Shown: positions 49,711-58,272 of the stretch, piece by piece | How the letters are laid out: the number at the start of each line of letters is the position of its first letter | Position numbering within the stretch: position 1 is the stretch's first letter | Origin: Engelhardtia mirabilis | GTDB lineage: Bacteria > Planctomycetota > UBA1135 > GCA-002686595 | Assembly (NCBI RefSeq): GCF_007748095.1 | Contig: NZ_CP036287.1 | Span: 868,001 to 932,000 of the forward strand | Direction of reading: 5' to 3' | Length of the DNA stretch: 64,000 bases | The notes under the pieces: generated by a model | Database searches by the model: none | What the model saw: the letters and a program-made list of their open reading frames with translations, nothing else | What the model was told of the DNA's origin: nothing | Position numbers and translations under genes: made by a program

Positions 49711-51954
49711 CTACTTCACGTAACCCAGCTCGCGCAGCTCGTCGAGGGTCGAGGCGTCGAAGCCGCCGATGTCGGTGGAGGTTGCCTCGCCGCTCATCTC
49801 GTAACGCAGCACGACTGCGCCCGGAGCCAGGTCCCGCGGGAGCCTGGCGTCCAGGGTCGCGCGCACGACTCCGTCGGCGGGCGTGTCCCATTGGAAGCCG
49901 ATCGCGAGGGGATCGCAGGGCACCGCGTCGATGGCCAGGTCCTCGCGTGCAACGCGCTCGCCGTCCACGGACACCCGCCAGCGCAGGGCGCCGAGGTCGG
50001 GATCCCCGCGCAGCTCGATCGTGCCCTGGGTGGCGGCGTCCGAACGCAGCGCCGACGCGGGCCGCGAACGCGGCGGGGCCTTGGCCGGCGCGAACCCGCG
50101 GGCCTGCTCGTCGGCGTCCATCTCGATCGCCAGGCCGTAGCGGTCGACCTCGTGGGCGGCCTCCACTTCGATCGCCGTCGGTTCGTCGAAGGCATAGTGC
50201 AGTCGCACGGTCGACGGCTCGGGCCCGTGGGTCACGCGCACCGCGCGACCCGCCGCCGCCGGGCTCGCTTGACCCTCGGGCGCGAGTTCGAACACGGCGC
50301 AGCGGCCCAGCGGCGTGGCCCCCAGGGCCAGGCGCTCGAGCAGGGGACCGCCGCCACTCACGGCCACGCGCACCTGGGCGCCGGGCAGGGAACGCGTCAG
50401 CCGCAGGCCCAGCTCGACGCGCTCGTCCGCGACGGGCCCCGTCCAGGTGGCCTGTGTTCCATCGGACGAGCGCTGCCAGCCGTCTCCGTCGACGTCTTGG
50501 ATCTCACCCGCGGTGAGGCGCACCTGCAGGGTCGCCTCGAAGGGCTCCGCGTCGGGCTCCAGGGTCCAACGTAGCCAGGCCTCGGGCCGAAAGGCCTCCA
50601 GGCTGCCGAGCAGGTCCGCCAGCTCCGCTGCCTCCAGCCGGCCCGCCACGTCGCGGGTCTCGCGCCGATCCTCGCGCCAGCGGTAGACCTCGGCGGCCGT
50701 CTCCGGCGTGGGCTGGATCAACTTCAGCTCGCGCGTCTTGACCGCCTTCTCGAGCTGGTCGGAGGACTCGCTGAAGACGCGCTCGTGTACCTCCTCGCGC
50801 TCGCCGCGCAGGAGCGGCACCAGGCTCACTCCGTCCACCGGCGGGTCGGACTCGAGCCCGAGCAGCTCGAGGATCGTCGGCAGCACGTCGATGTTCTGGG
50901 ACAGGCCGGCGATCCGCCGGGCCTCGCGCTGGCGCGGCAGCTTGACGACGAGCGGCGTGCCGACCACCCCCTCGTACAGCCGTTCGTGGCTGAAGCGGAT
51001 GCTGCGCCGGCCCAAGTCGTCGCCTTCCATGTTCTCGCCGTGGTCGGCCAGGAAGATCACCAGCGCGTCGTCGAACAGGTCGCGCCGTTGCAGCTCAGCC
51101 AGCAGCCGTCCGACCTCGCGGCTCATGTCGCGGATCTCCTCGTCGTAGCGCGCGCGGCCCAGGGCCAGGGAACCGAGCTTCTGTTCGCGCTGGTTGTCGA
51201 ACAGCCGCTCACCGCGCTTGGGCAGCACACCCCGCAGCTGGCCCTCGAGCCGCTCCATGCCGACAGCCCTGAGGTGATCGCCCAGGAAGCGATCCAGGTC
51301 CTGGGGCGGCGGGTCGTAGGGCGTGTGCGGATCGAAGTAGTGGGCCAGGAGCAGCAGCGGCGAGTCCGGCGCCCGCTCCTGCCAGGTGTCGAGCAGCCCG
51401 ATCGCCTTGTCGGTGACGAAGCGCGCATCGCCCAGCTCGATCTTCTCCAGGTAGGAGCGGTCCTGGGGCAGGGTCAGGTAGCTCTCGAACCCGCGGTCGA
51501 AGGCGCTGCCGCCGGGCCGCACGCTCCACAGGGGGTGGCTCCAGACCGAGTGGGCGCTGTAGTCCAGCTCCTCCAACCGCTGGGCCACGTTGGCCAGGTA
51601 GCTGCGGTCGTCGAAGGTCCCCTCGAGGGGCACCGCGAAGTAGTTGCGGTGGGTCTGGGGGTAGACCCCGGTCAGGATCGAGAGGATCGACGGCGAGGTC
51701 GAGTTCGACTGGGTCGTGTGGTTCTCGAACAGCGTCGCCGTGGCCGCCAGGTCGTCGATCTCGGGGCTGGTGGGCAGGTCGTAGCCGTAGCAGCCCAGGT
51801 GGTCGGCGCGCAGGGTGTCGACCAGCACGATGACGATGTCGGGCGTGCCGGTCGCGGGCGGCTCGGAGCTGCCGCAGCCGGTGGTCAACACGGCCGTCAG
51901 GCAGCCGAGCAGCAGGGCCACGGTGCCGCGCAGGGTCGGTTCGGAGCAGGGCAT
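49711..51954 (-). CDS. Sulfatase-superfamily lipoprotein
   Basis: 747 residues from ATG 51954, giving a lipoprotein signal (LGCLTAVLTTGC). The alkaline-phosphatase/sulfatase core (~35-420) has DIVIVLVDTLRADHLGCYG (metal Asp pair), SPSILSILTGVYPQTHR, YFDPHTPYDPP and LVIFLADHGENMEGDD (metal Asp-His). The position of the formylglycine Cys/Ser is Thr (TSPSI) and the following Arg is Ile, so FGly-type sulfatase activity is doubtful. A Thr-nucleophile phosphodiesterase or phosphotransferase is more likely. Residues ~470-730 are a beta-rich extension ending TLDELRELGYVK, a tail common in such planctomycete proteins. Confidence 0.82.
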   Translation of the reverse strand: MPCSEPTLRGTVALLLGCLTAVLTTGCGSSEPPATGTPDIVIVLVDTLRADHLGCYGYDLPTSPEIDDLAATATLFENHTTQSNSTSPSILSILTGVYPQTHRNYFAVPLEGTFDDRSYLANVAQRLEELDYSAHSVWSHPLWSVRPGGSAFDRGFESYLTLPQDRSYLEKIELGDARFVTDKAIGLLDTWQERAPDSPLLLLAHYFDPHTPYDPPPQDLDRFLGDHLRAVGMERLEGQLRGVLPKRGERLFDNQREQKLGSLALGRARYDEEIRDMSREVGRLLAELQRRDLFDDALVIFLADHGENMEGDDLGRRSIRFSHERLYEGVVGTPLVVKLPRQREARRIAGLSQNIDVLPTILELLGLESDPPVDGVSLVPLLRGEREEVHERVFSESSDQLEKAVKTRELKLIQPTPETAAEVYRWREDRRETRDVAGRLEAAELADLLGSLEAFRPEAWLRWTLEPDAEPFEATLQVRLTAGEIQDVDGDGWQRSSDGTQATWTGPVADERVELGLRLTRSLPGAQVRVAVSGGGPLLERLALGATPLGRCAVFELAPEGQASPAAAGRAVRVTHGPEPSTVRLHYAFDEPTAIEVEAAHEVDRYGLAIEMDADEQARGFAPAKAPPRSRPASALRSDAATQGTIELRGDPDLGALRWRVSVDGERVAREDLAIDAVPCDPLAIGFQWDTPADGVVRATLDARLPRDLAPGAVVLRYEMSGEATSTDIGGFDASTLDELRELGYVK

Positions 51955-52200
51955 GGAGCCTCGTAGCGTAGGGGGCGGCCCTTCTGTCCGACAGCCTGGG
52001 GCGGCCTGGCGGGCCCCCGGGCGGCACTGGTCCGCGGCTCCGGCGCGGGCGACCCACGCGTTGTTACCTTCTCGTATTCGCCGCCCTCGACGCACCCGTG
52101 ATCGCCCGGTTCCACCTAGGCTCGACCTTCGGGGACTTACTTCAAATCAACTTGCCAACGCCCCGACGACGCTCCGCTAGGGCCGAACCAGCGGAAAACG

Positions 52201-53376
52201 ATGAGCACACTTGGAAGCGGATCGACCCCAATTTCTCCGACCCATCGGGCTGCCCTGGGCTTCACGGTCCAAGTGCCTCGCGAGGACAGCTACTCGGTGC
52301 TGCTCGAGGCCGGACTCGTGCATCGCACGGGCTCCGAACTAGCGCGGCGCTGTGATGCCCGCCGGCACGTGGTCCTGACCGACGAGCGCGTCGCGGACTT
52401 GCACCTTGAAGCCCTCCTGGCCGGCTACCGCCGGGCGGGTCTGTCCGAACCCGACCTCCTGACCGTAACTCCGGGGGAGGGCTCCAAGACCATCGCCGTC
52501 TTCGGCGACCTCCTGGAGCGCCTGGCGCGCATGGGCTTCGACCGGCGCGGCCTGTTGGTCTGCTTCGGCGGCGGGGTGATCAGCGATCTCGGCGGTTTCG
52601 TGGCCTCGGCCTACATGCGCGGCGTGCGCTACGCCAACGTCCCCACGACCTTGATCGGGCAGCTCGACGCTTCCGTCGGCGGCAAGGTCGCGGTGGACTC
52701 GCCCCAGGCCAAGAACCTCTACGGCGCCTTCCACCATCCGGTCGCCGTGCTGATCGATCCGCGCTTGCTCGCGACCCTGGGCCCGCGCGACTTCCGCTCG
52801 GGAATCGCGGAGGCGATCAAGGTCGCCGTGATCGCGAGTCCGCAGCTCTTCGCGCGTCTGCAAGCTGGCGCCGACCGACTTCGAGCCGGCGACGTGGACG
52901 AATTGGCCGCCGTGGTCCACGAGGCGGCGCGCCTGAAGATGGAGCTGATCGCCCGCGACCCCTACGAGGCGGATCTGCGCCGTCCGCTCAACTTCGGCCA
53001 CACCCTCGGACACCCGCTCGAGACCGATCGCGCCTACGTGGGCGTGCGCCACGGCGAGGCGGTCGCGGTGGGCATGGCGGTGGCGACGCAGTTGGCGCGC
53101 TCGCGCGGCACCATCGACGAGGATGACGCGAGCGCGATCCTCGACCTGCTGGCGGTCTACGGCCTGGACGACCCGGTGGGGCCGGTGGACGGACCCGGTG
53201 CGGTGGCGCGCCTGGCGGAGATCCGCATGATCCGCGGCGGGGCGCTCAACTTCGTGCTGCCGCGCAGGATCGGCGATGTCGAGATCGTAGCGGATCTGGA
53301 CGAGGCCGAGCTGTTGGCCGCCTTCGAGCGGCGCGCGGCGGAGATCGTTCAGCCGGCGGTGGAGGCGCGCGCGTGA
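52201..53376 (+). CDS. Sugar phosphate cyclase, DHQ-synthase-like
   Basis: 391 residues. NAD motif VCFGGGVISDLGGFVASAYM, then VPTTLIGQLDASVGGKVAVD and KNLYGAFHHPVAVLIDPRLL. The zinc His/Glu set includes GIAEAIKVAVI and LNFGHTLGHPLET. This is the 3-dehydroquinate-synthase superfamily. Departures from true AroB (VAVD in place of the usual TGVN after GGK; HHP in place of YQP) and the lack of shikimate genes nearby suggest a secondary-metabolism cyclase acting on a sugar phosphate. It opens a ten-gene overlapping operon. GGAAA precedes ATG 52201. Confidence 0.85.
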   Translation: MSTLGSGSTPISPTHRAALGFTVQVPREDSYSVLLEAGLVHRTGSELARRCDARRHVVLTDERVADLHLEALLAGYRRAGLSEPDLLTVTPGEGSKTIAVFGDLLERLARMGFDRRGLLVCFGGGVISDLGGFVASAYMRGVRYANVPTTLIGQLDASVGGKVAVDSPQAKNLYGAFHHPVAVLIDPRLLATLGPRDFRSGIAEAIKVAVIASPQLFARLQAGADRLRAGDVDELAAVVHEAARLKMELIARDPYEADLRRPLNFGHTLGHPLETDRAYVGVRHGEAVAVGMAVATQLARSRGTIDEDDASAILDLLAVYGLDDPVGPVDGPGAVARLAEIRMIRGGALNFVLPRRIGDVEIVADLDEAELLAAFERRAAEIVQPAVEARA

Positions 53377-53765
53377 GCGGCGCCGTTGATGGGGATCGGG
53401 TCCGTCGCCGCGAGCTGGGCGAGCTCGAGCTCGAGCCGACCGTGGCCCACGGCGGGCAGGGCCGGATCCTGTTCAATCGCCTCTTCGGACCGGACGCCTT
53501 CGAGGGACCGATCCACTTCGTCGACTACGCCGTGCTGCCGCCGGGGAGCTCGATCGGTCTGCATCGCCACGGCCGCGACGAGGAGCTCTACCTGGTGCTC
53601 GAGGGGCGCGGCCGCATGACGCGCGACGGCGAGAGCTTCGCGGTCCGTGCGGGCAGCGTGGTCGTCAACCGCGCCGGCGGCGAGCACGGGCTGGTCAACG
53701 ACTCCGACGCCGACCTGCGTCTGTTCGTGGTCGAGGTGGGCCTACCGGGCGAGGCCCCGGCGTGA
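53373..53765 (+). CDS. Cupin-fold protein
   Basis: 130 residues from GTG 53373 (GTGA overlap with the cyclase). Both cupin motifs are present: LPPGSSIGLHRHGRDEELYL with HxH and Glu metal ligands, and RAGGEHGLVND with the fourth His. Single-domain cupins bind one metal and act as isomerases, epimerases or dioxygenases. In this operon a sugar isomerase or regulator role is plausible but unproven. Its stop overlaps the ROK gene start (GTGA). Confidence 0.85.
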   Translation: MSGAVDGDRVRRRELGELELEPTVAHGGQGRILFNRLFGPDAFEGPIHFVDYAVLPPGSSIGLHRHGRDEELYLVLEGRGRMTRDGESFAVRAGSVVVNRAGGEHGLVNDSDADLRLFVVEVGLPGEAPA

Positions 53766-54763
53766 TCGACGGCGCAGAGCGAGCAGCGGGCTGCGCGATC
53801 GGCGTGGACCTCGGCGGCACCAAGATCGCCGCGGCGGTCTTCGACGCGGCGGGTCGCAGGCGGGCCGAGCGGCGCGTCGCGACGCCCGCGGGCCACGCTG
53901 TGGAGCCGGTGCTGCGCGCGACCGCCGATCTGGTCCTGGAGCTGTCGGCGCAGCACGGACCGGCGCGGGCGCTCGGCGTCGGCATCGCCGGTCTGGTCGA
54001 CCACGAACGTGGCACGGTCGAGTCCTCGGTGATCCTGCCCCCCTGGCGAGGGGTGCACGCCGCGGCGGAGCTGGAGCGGCGCACGGGCCTGGCGACCTTC
54101 GTCGACAACGACGCCACGGCCGCCGGTTGGGGCGAGTACCTGGCCCTGGGTTCCCCGGATGACCTCGACCTGGCGCTGGTCACCGTGGGCACCGGCATCG
54201 GGGCGGCCCTGGTCCTGGGAGGGCGGATCCACCGCGGCGCTACCAACACCTCGGCCGAGCTGGGCAATACGACGATCGACTACGCCCAGGGTCGCGAGCA
54301 CCCGAGCGGCAATCGCGGCGCGCTGAACACCCTCGCATCGGGCACGGCCATCGCCGCGGCTGCCCGCGAGGCCTGGGACCGCCACGGCTGGCCCGGGACT
54401 GTCCGGGCAGCATCTGCGTCGACGGAAGCTCGCGCCGTCGACCTGCACCAGGTCGCGGCCGCCGCGCGCGCCGGCGACCCCCACGCGCTCGCGGCCATCG
54501 AGCGGGGCGCGGTCGCCCTGGGCGCGGGGATCGCGAACCTGCTGCTCTTGATCAACCCGGGGCGCGTGTCGCTGATGGGCGGCGTGCTGGCCCTCGGCGA
54601 GGGTTGGCTCGAGCGCGTGCGCGCCGAGGCCCGTGCGCGCAGCTTCGGGCCCAACGCCCGTGCCGTGATCGAGCCGGCGGCAGCGGGCGACTGGGCCGGT
54701 GCGCGCGGAGCGGCGGCCCTGGCCCTCGAGCGCCTGGGCGCGCCGAGCGAGGTGCCGAGTTGA
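53762..54763 (+). CDS. ROK-family sugar kinase without the zinc motif
   Basis: 333 residues from GTG 53762. ATP-binding motif AIGVDLGGTKIAAAVFDAAG, catalytic-Asp region TFVDNDATAAGWGEYLA and phosphate motif VTVGTGIGAALVLGG identify a ROK kinase. The zinc-binding segment (normally GH..CxCGxxGCLE) is replaced by GNTTIDYAQGREHPSGNRGA, losing the Cys and His ligands, so stability or specificity must differ from glucokinase. ROK kinases with such changes include kanosamine kinases of ansamycin pathways. It likely phosphorylates the sugar entering or leaving this pathway. Confidence 0.86.
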   Translation: MIDGAERAAGCAIGVDLGGTKIAAAVFDAAGRRRAERRVATPAGHAVEPVLRATADLVLELSAQHGPARALGVGIAGLVDHERGTVESSVILPPWRGVHAAAELERRTGLATFVDNDATAAGWGEYLALGSPDDLDLALVTVGTGIGAALVLGGRIHRGATNTSAELGNTTIDYAQGREHPSGNRGALNTLASGTAIAAAAREAWDRHGWPGTVRAASASTEARAVDLHQVAAAARAGDPHALAAIERGAVALGAGIANLLLLINPGRVSLMGGVLALGEGWLERVRAEARARSFGPNARAVIEPAAAGDWAGARGAAALALERLGAPSEVPS

Positions 54764-56004
54764 CCGGCGCGGCGGGGGCGAACCCCGGCGGCTCCGCACC
54801 GGCGGGAGGGGTCGACTCGGGCGCGAACGCCGGGCGCGAAGCGAGCGTGGCGCCGGCGCGGGACGCCGCTCCCGTCGCGGACGCGCTGCCCACCGCGGAC
54901 CCCGTGCCCTCCAAGGACTACGCGCGTCAGTACCGCGCCCTGGTCGCGGAGCTGCTGCCGGAACTCGAGCGCGTCCTGCTCGAAGAGGACCCTGTCCTGG
55001 GTCCCTCGGTCGCCGCCTTCGAGTCGGAGTTCGCGGTCTACGTCCGCGCCCGCCACGCCGTCGGCGTGAACTCCGGCACCGATGCCCTGGTCCTGGCCCT
55101 GCGCGGCCTCGGCGTGGGAGCGGGCGACGAGGTGATCACCGCAGCCAACACCTTCGTCGCGACCGTGCACGCGATCCGCCAGGTGGGGGCGCGGCCCGTG
55201 TTGGTCGACCCCGACCCGCGGACGATGCTGCTCGACGCGGACGCTGCCGCGGCGGCCATCGGACCGCACACCCGCGCTCTGCTGCCGGTGCACCTCTACG
55301 GACGCGCCTGCGACGGCCCCGCCTTCCGCGCCCTGGCCGCCGCCCGGGACCTGCACCTGATCGAGGACGTGGCCCAGGCGCACGGGGCCCGCTGCGCCGA
55401 CGGCACCCCGGCCGGTTCCGGCGCCAGCGCGGGCTGCTTCAGCTTCCACCCTTCCAAGAACCTGGGTGCCTTCGGGGACGGCGGTTGCGTGACCACCGAC
55501 TCGGCCGAGCTGACGGCGTCGTTGGAGCGCCTTCGCAACCTCGGCAAGCGCGGCAAGTACGAGGTGCACGACGTCGCGCCCAACTCGAAGCTCGACACCC
55601 TACAGGCGGCGATCCTGCGGGTGAAGCTGCGCCACCTGGAGGGCTGGATCGAGCGTCGCGGCGACCATGCGGCGCGCTACGCCGAGGCCCTGGCGGACAT
55701 CGACGAGCTGACCCTGCCAGAGCCTGGTCCCGGTCGCCACGCCTGGCACCTCTACGTGGTCCGCACGCCGCGCCGGGACGAGTTGCGCTCCTGGCTGGCG
55801 TCGCGAGGCGTGAAGGCCGGCCTGCACTACCCGATCCCGCCGCACCTGCAGCCGGCCCACGCGGACCTCGGCTACGCTCGCGGCGCCTTGCCCGTGGCCG
55901 AGGCCCTCGCGGACCAGGTCCTTTCTCTCCCCGTTTCCCACGAACTCGAGGGACGCGAGATCCAGCGCGTCTGCGATGCCCTACGCCAATTCCACGCACT
56001 CTGA
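54760..56004 (+). CDS. DegT/DnrJ/EryC1 PLP aminotransferase
   Basis: 414 residues from TTG 54760 (TTGA overlap with the ROK stop). The first ~45 residues are Gly/Ala-rich and may be untranslated; later starts are possible. Core motifs: VNSGTDALVLALRGLGVGAG, AANTFVATVHAI, EDVAQAHGARC and the PLP lysine in CFSFHPSKNLGAFGDGG. Family members transfer an amino group from Gln or Glu to a keto-sugar or to a scyllo-inosose-type ketone. Beside a sugar phosphate cyclase, it may install the amine of an aminocyclitol or of an aminosugar precursor. Confidence 0.9.
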   Translation: MTGAAGANPGGSAPAGGVDSGANAGREASVAPARDAAPVADALPTADPVPSKDYARQYRALVAELLPELERVLLEEDPVLGPSVAAFESEFAVYVRARHAVGVNSGTDALVLALRGLGVGAGDEVITAANTFVATVHAIRQVGARPVLVDPDPRTMLLDADAAAAAIGPHTRALLPVHLYGRACDGPAFRALAAARDLHLIEDVAQAHGARCADGTPAGSGASAGCFSFHPSKNLGAFGDGGCVTTDSAELTASLERLRNLGKRGKYEVHDVAPNSKLDTLQAAILRVKLRHLEGWIERRGDHAARYAEALADIDELTLPEPGPGRHAWHLYVVRTPRRDELRSWLASRGVKAGLHYPIPPHLQPAHADLGYARGALPVAEALADQVLSLPVSHELEGREIQRVCDALRQFHAL

Positions 56005-57304
56005 ACGACGGCGCATCGCGGTGCTCGGCGGCTCGAGTGCCTTCACGCCGCAGCTCGCCGAGGCCCTCGGCCAGCGCGCCGCACACCTGCCGCGGCTCGA
56101 GCTGGTGCTGCTCGGCCGTCGCGCGCGGGCGACCGCGGCCACGGCGCGCTTCTGCGACCTCGTGGCCCGCGCGGCCGGGGCCGACCACGTCTATGCGGCC
56201 ACCACCGACCCGGACCAGGCCCTGGATCGCGCCGACCTGGTCCTGATGGGCGTGCGCGTCGGCGGCTTCGCCGGGCGCGAGGAGGACGAGCGCATCGGCC
56301 ACGACCTGGACCTGCCGGGTGACGAGACCATCGGCCCCGGCGGACTGGCCGCCGCCGTGCGCAGCCTGCCGGTGGTGCTGGACCTGGCGCGGCGCGCGGC
56401 GCGCCTGTCGCCCGGTGCGCCGACGATCTGCCTGTCGAATCCGCTCGGAATCCTCGTCGCAGCCCTCGAGCAGGAGCCGGGCGTGCGCGCCCTGGGCCTG
56501 TGCGAGCTGCCGGAGGCGACCCTGCGCTCGGCCTGCGAGGTCGCGGGGCTGGACGCGCTCGAGGTGGACGCGGACTACATCGGCCTCAACCACCAGGGCG
56601 CGTTCACCGCCGTGCGCGACGGGACGGGGCGCGATCGGCTGCCCGAGCTGTTGGCCGCGATCGCGGCCCTTCCCGATGCCCGTGAGTTCGGGGTCGAGCC
56701 GGCGGCCATGGCGCGGCGCGAAGACCTGCCGCTCTCGTACCTGCGGCTCTACGAGCACCGGGCGCGCGAGCTCGAACGTCAACGAACCCGCGGCCGGTCG
56801 CGCGGGGCCGAGCTGGCCGCCATCGCCGGCGAGCTGCACGCCCACTTCGCCACGGCCCAGGACGCGCGCCTGCCCGAGCCCCTGCTGAGTCGCCAGATGC
56901 CCTGGAACGAGCTGGCGGTGGTGCCGGCCCTGGAGTCGCTGTTCGACGGCCGACCGCGGCGCCTGGCGATCACCTGCGCCAACCGCGGGTTCCTGCCCGG
57001 CATCGACGACGGAGCGCCGGTGGAGAAGTGGGGCCTGCAAGTGCCCTTCGGCGCGCCGCCGCCGAGTCCGGTCATCGAGGGTCCGGCCGCCGCCAGGGCC
57101 CTGGCGTTCGCGGAGTTGTTGGCGGGTTTCGAGCGCGCCGCCCTGGCCGCCGCCCGCGCGCCCAGCGCCGGGGCGATCGAGGCCGCCCTGGCCGCGCACC
57201 CCTGGGGCATCCCCCAGGATTCGCGGCGTACCCTCGCCGCGCGCATCGCCGATTCGGTGCGCCCGAGTGATTCAGCCGTCACGATCGCGGAGGCGAGCCG
57301 GTGA
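55976..57304 (+). CDS. GH4-like NAD-dependent enzyme
   Basis: 442 residues from ATG 55976, which lies 29 bp inside the aminotransferase end. RRIAVLGGSSAFTPQLAEAL is the NAD-binding start of GH4 6-phospho-glucosidases. RADLVLMGVRVGGFAGREED, LSNPLGILVAAL, LGLCELPEATL (Cys metal ligand) and YIGLNHQGAF (His metal ligand) follow family order. GH4 enzymes use NAD+ and Mn2+ to oxidise C3 of 6-phosphoglycosides before elimination. In this operon such C3 oxidation could feed the aminotransferase, as NtdC does for NtdA in kanosamine synthesis; that is inference. Confidence 0.83.
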   Translation: MPYANSTHSERRRIAVLGGSSAFTPQLAEALGQRAAHLPRLELVLLGRRARATAATARFCDLVARAAGADHVYAATTDPDQALDRADLVLMGVRVGGFAGREEDERIGHDLDLPGDETIGPGGLAAAVRSLPVVLDLARRAARLSPGAPTICLSNPLGILVAALEQEPGVRALGLCELPEATLRSACEVAGLDALEVDADYIGLNHQGAFTAVRDGTGRDRLPELLAAIAALPDAREFGVEPAAMARREDLPLSYLRLYEHRARELERQRTRGRSRGAELAAIAGELHAHFATAQDARLPEPLLSRQMPWNELAVVPALESLFDGRPRRLAITCANRGFLPGIDDGAPVEKWGLQVPFGAPPPSPVIEGPAAARALAFAELLAGFERAALAAARAPSAGAIEAALAAHPWGIPQDSRRTLAARIADSVRPSDSAVTIAEASR

Positions 57305-58263
57305 GGGCCATCGACCGCCTGACCGAGGGCGACCGAGAGCGCGACCTGTTGCAGCGCCTGCGCACCGGCCGCGTCGCCGCGGTCGACGTCGAGCGCGAGT
57401 GCCTGCCCTTCTTCACCAAGCTCCAGGTCCAGACCGCGACCCACTGCAACGCGGCCTGCAGTACCTGCCCCCATCCGCAGGTCACCCGCGCGCTCTCCTC
57501 GGGGCAGATGACCGAGGACCTCTACGAGCGCATCCTCCGCCAGCTCCCCGGTCGCGGCGTCGAGCGCATCAGCCCCTTCCTGATGAACGAGCCGCTGGTC
57601 GACAAGCGCCTGCCGCGGCTCGTCCGGCGCACGCGCGAGGTGGTACCCGAGGCCGAGGTCACGATCATCACCAACGGTCAACTGCTCGACGCGCGGCGCG
57701 CCGTGGAGTTGGCCGAGGCCGGCATGGGCGAGATCACGGTGTCGGTCAACGGCTTCGAGCGCGGGGCCTACGGCGCGGTCATGGTCGGGCTCGACTTCGA
57801 CGCGGTGGTGGCCAACCTCGAGGCCCTCGGCCGGCTGCGCGCCGCCGGGGACCTCGGCTCCATGCGCGTGCAGGTCTCGGCCCTCGAGTTGGGCGACGCG
57901 GCGGAGCGCGCCGACGCCTTCGAGCAACGGGTCGGCCTGCCGGTGTTCCTGCGTCCCGTGTCGAACCGCGCCGGCGCCGTGGACGCCCAGGCCCTGCGCG
58001 CCGGTGGCTGCGCGCTGAGCGACCGTCCCGCCGTCTGCCAGCGGCCCTTCGTGAAGGCCTACGTGCTCTTCGACGGCCGCATGGTGCTCTGCAACTCCGA
58101 CTGGTGGCGCGAGGAGATCATCGGCGACGTGGCGCAGCGCAGCCTCGAGGACCTGTGGCACGACGCGCGCCTGATGCAGATCCGGCGCAACCACATCGAA
58201 GGCCGGCTCCCGGCGGGATCGCCCTGCGCCCGTTGCGACTACCCTCGGTTGGCGATCGACTGA
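57301..58263 (+). CDS. Radical SAM/SPASM-type enzyme
   Basis: 320 residues from GTG 57301 (GTGA overlap). Radical SAM cluster CNAACSTC in QTATHCNAACSTCPHPQ. SPASM-like C-terminal Cys: VCQRPFVKAYVLFDGRMVLC, GDVAQRSLEDLWHD and SPCARCDYPR. Auxiliary-cluster radical SAM enzymes include peptide modifiers and alcohol dehydrogenases such as BtrN, which oxidises an aminocyclitol hydroxyl. With a cyclase and an aminotransferase in the same operon, a BtrN-like dehydrogenase role is attractive but not shown. Confidence 0.87.
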   Translation: MRAIDRLTEGDRERDLLQRLRTGRVAAVDVERECLPFFTKLQVQTATHCNAACSTCPHPQVTRALSSGQMTEDLYERILRQLPGRGVERISPFLMNEPLVDKRLPRLVRRTREVVPEAEVTIITNGQLLDARRAVELAEAGMGEITVSVNGFERGAYGAVMVGLDFDAVVANLEALGRLRAAGDLGSMRVQVSALELGDAAERADAFEQRVGLPVFLRPVSNRAGAVDAQALRAGGCALSDRPAVCQRPFVKAYVLFDGRMVLCNSDWWREEIIGDVAQRSLEDLWHDARLMQIRRNHIEGRLPAGSPCARCDYPRLAID

Positions 58264-58272
58264 CCGCCGCCC

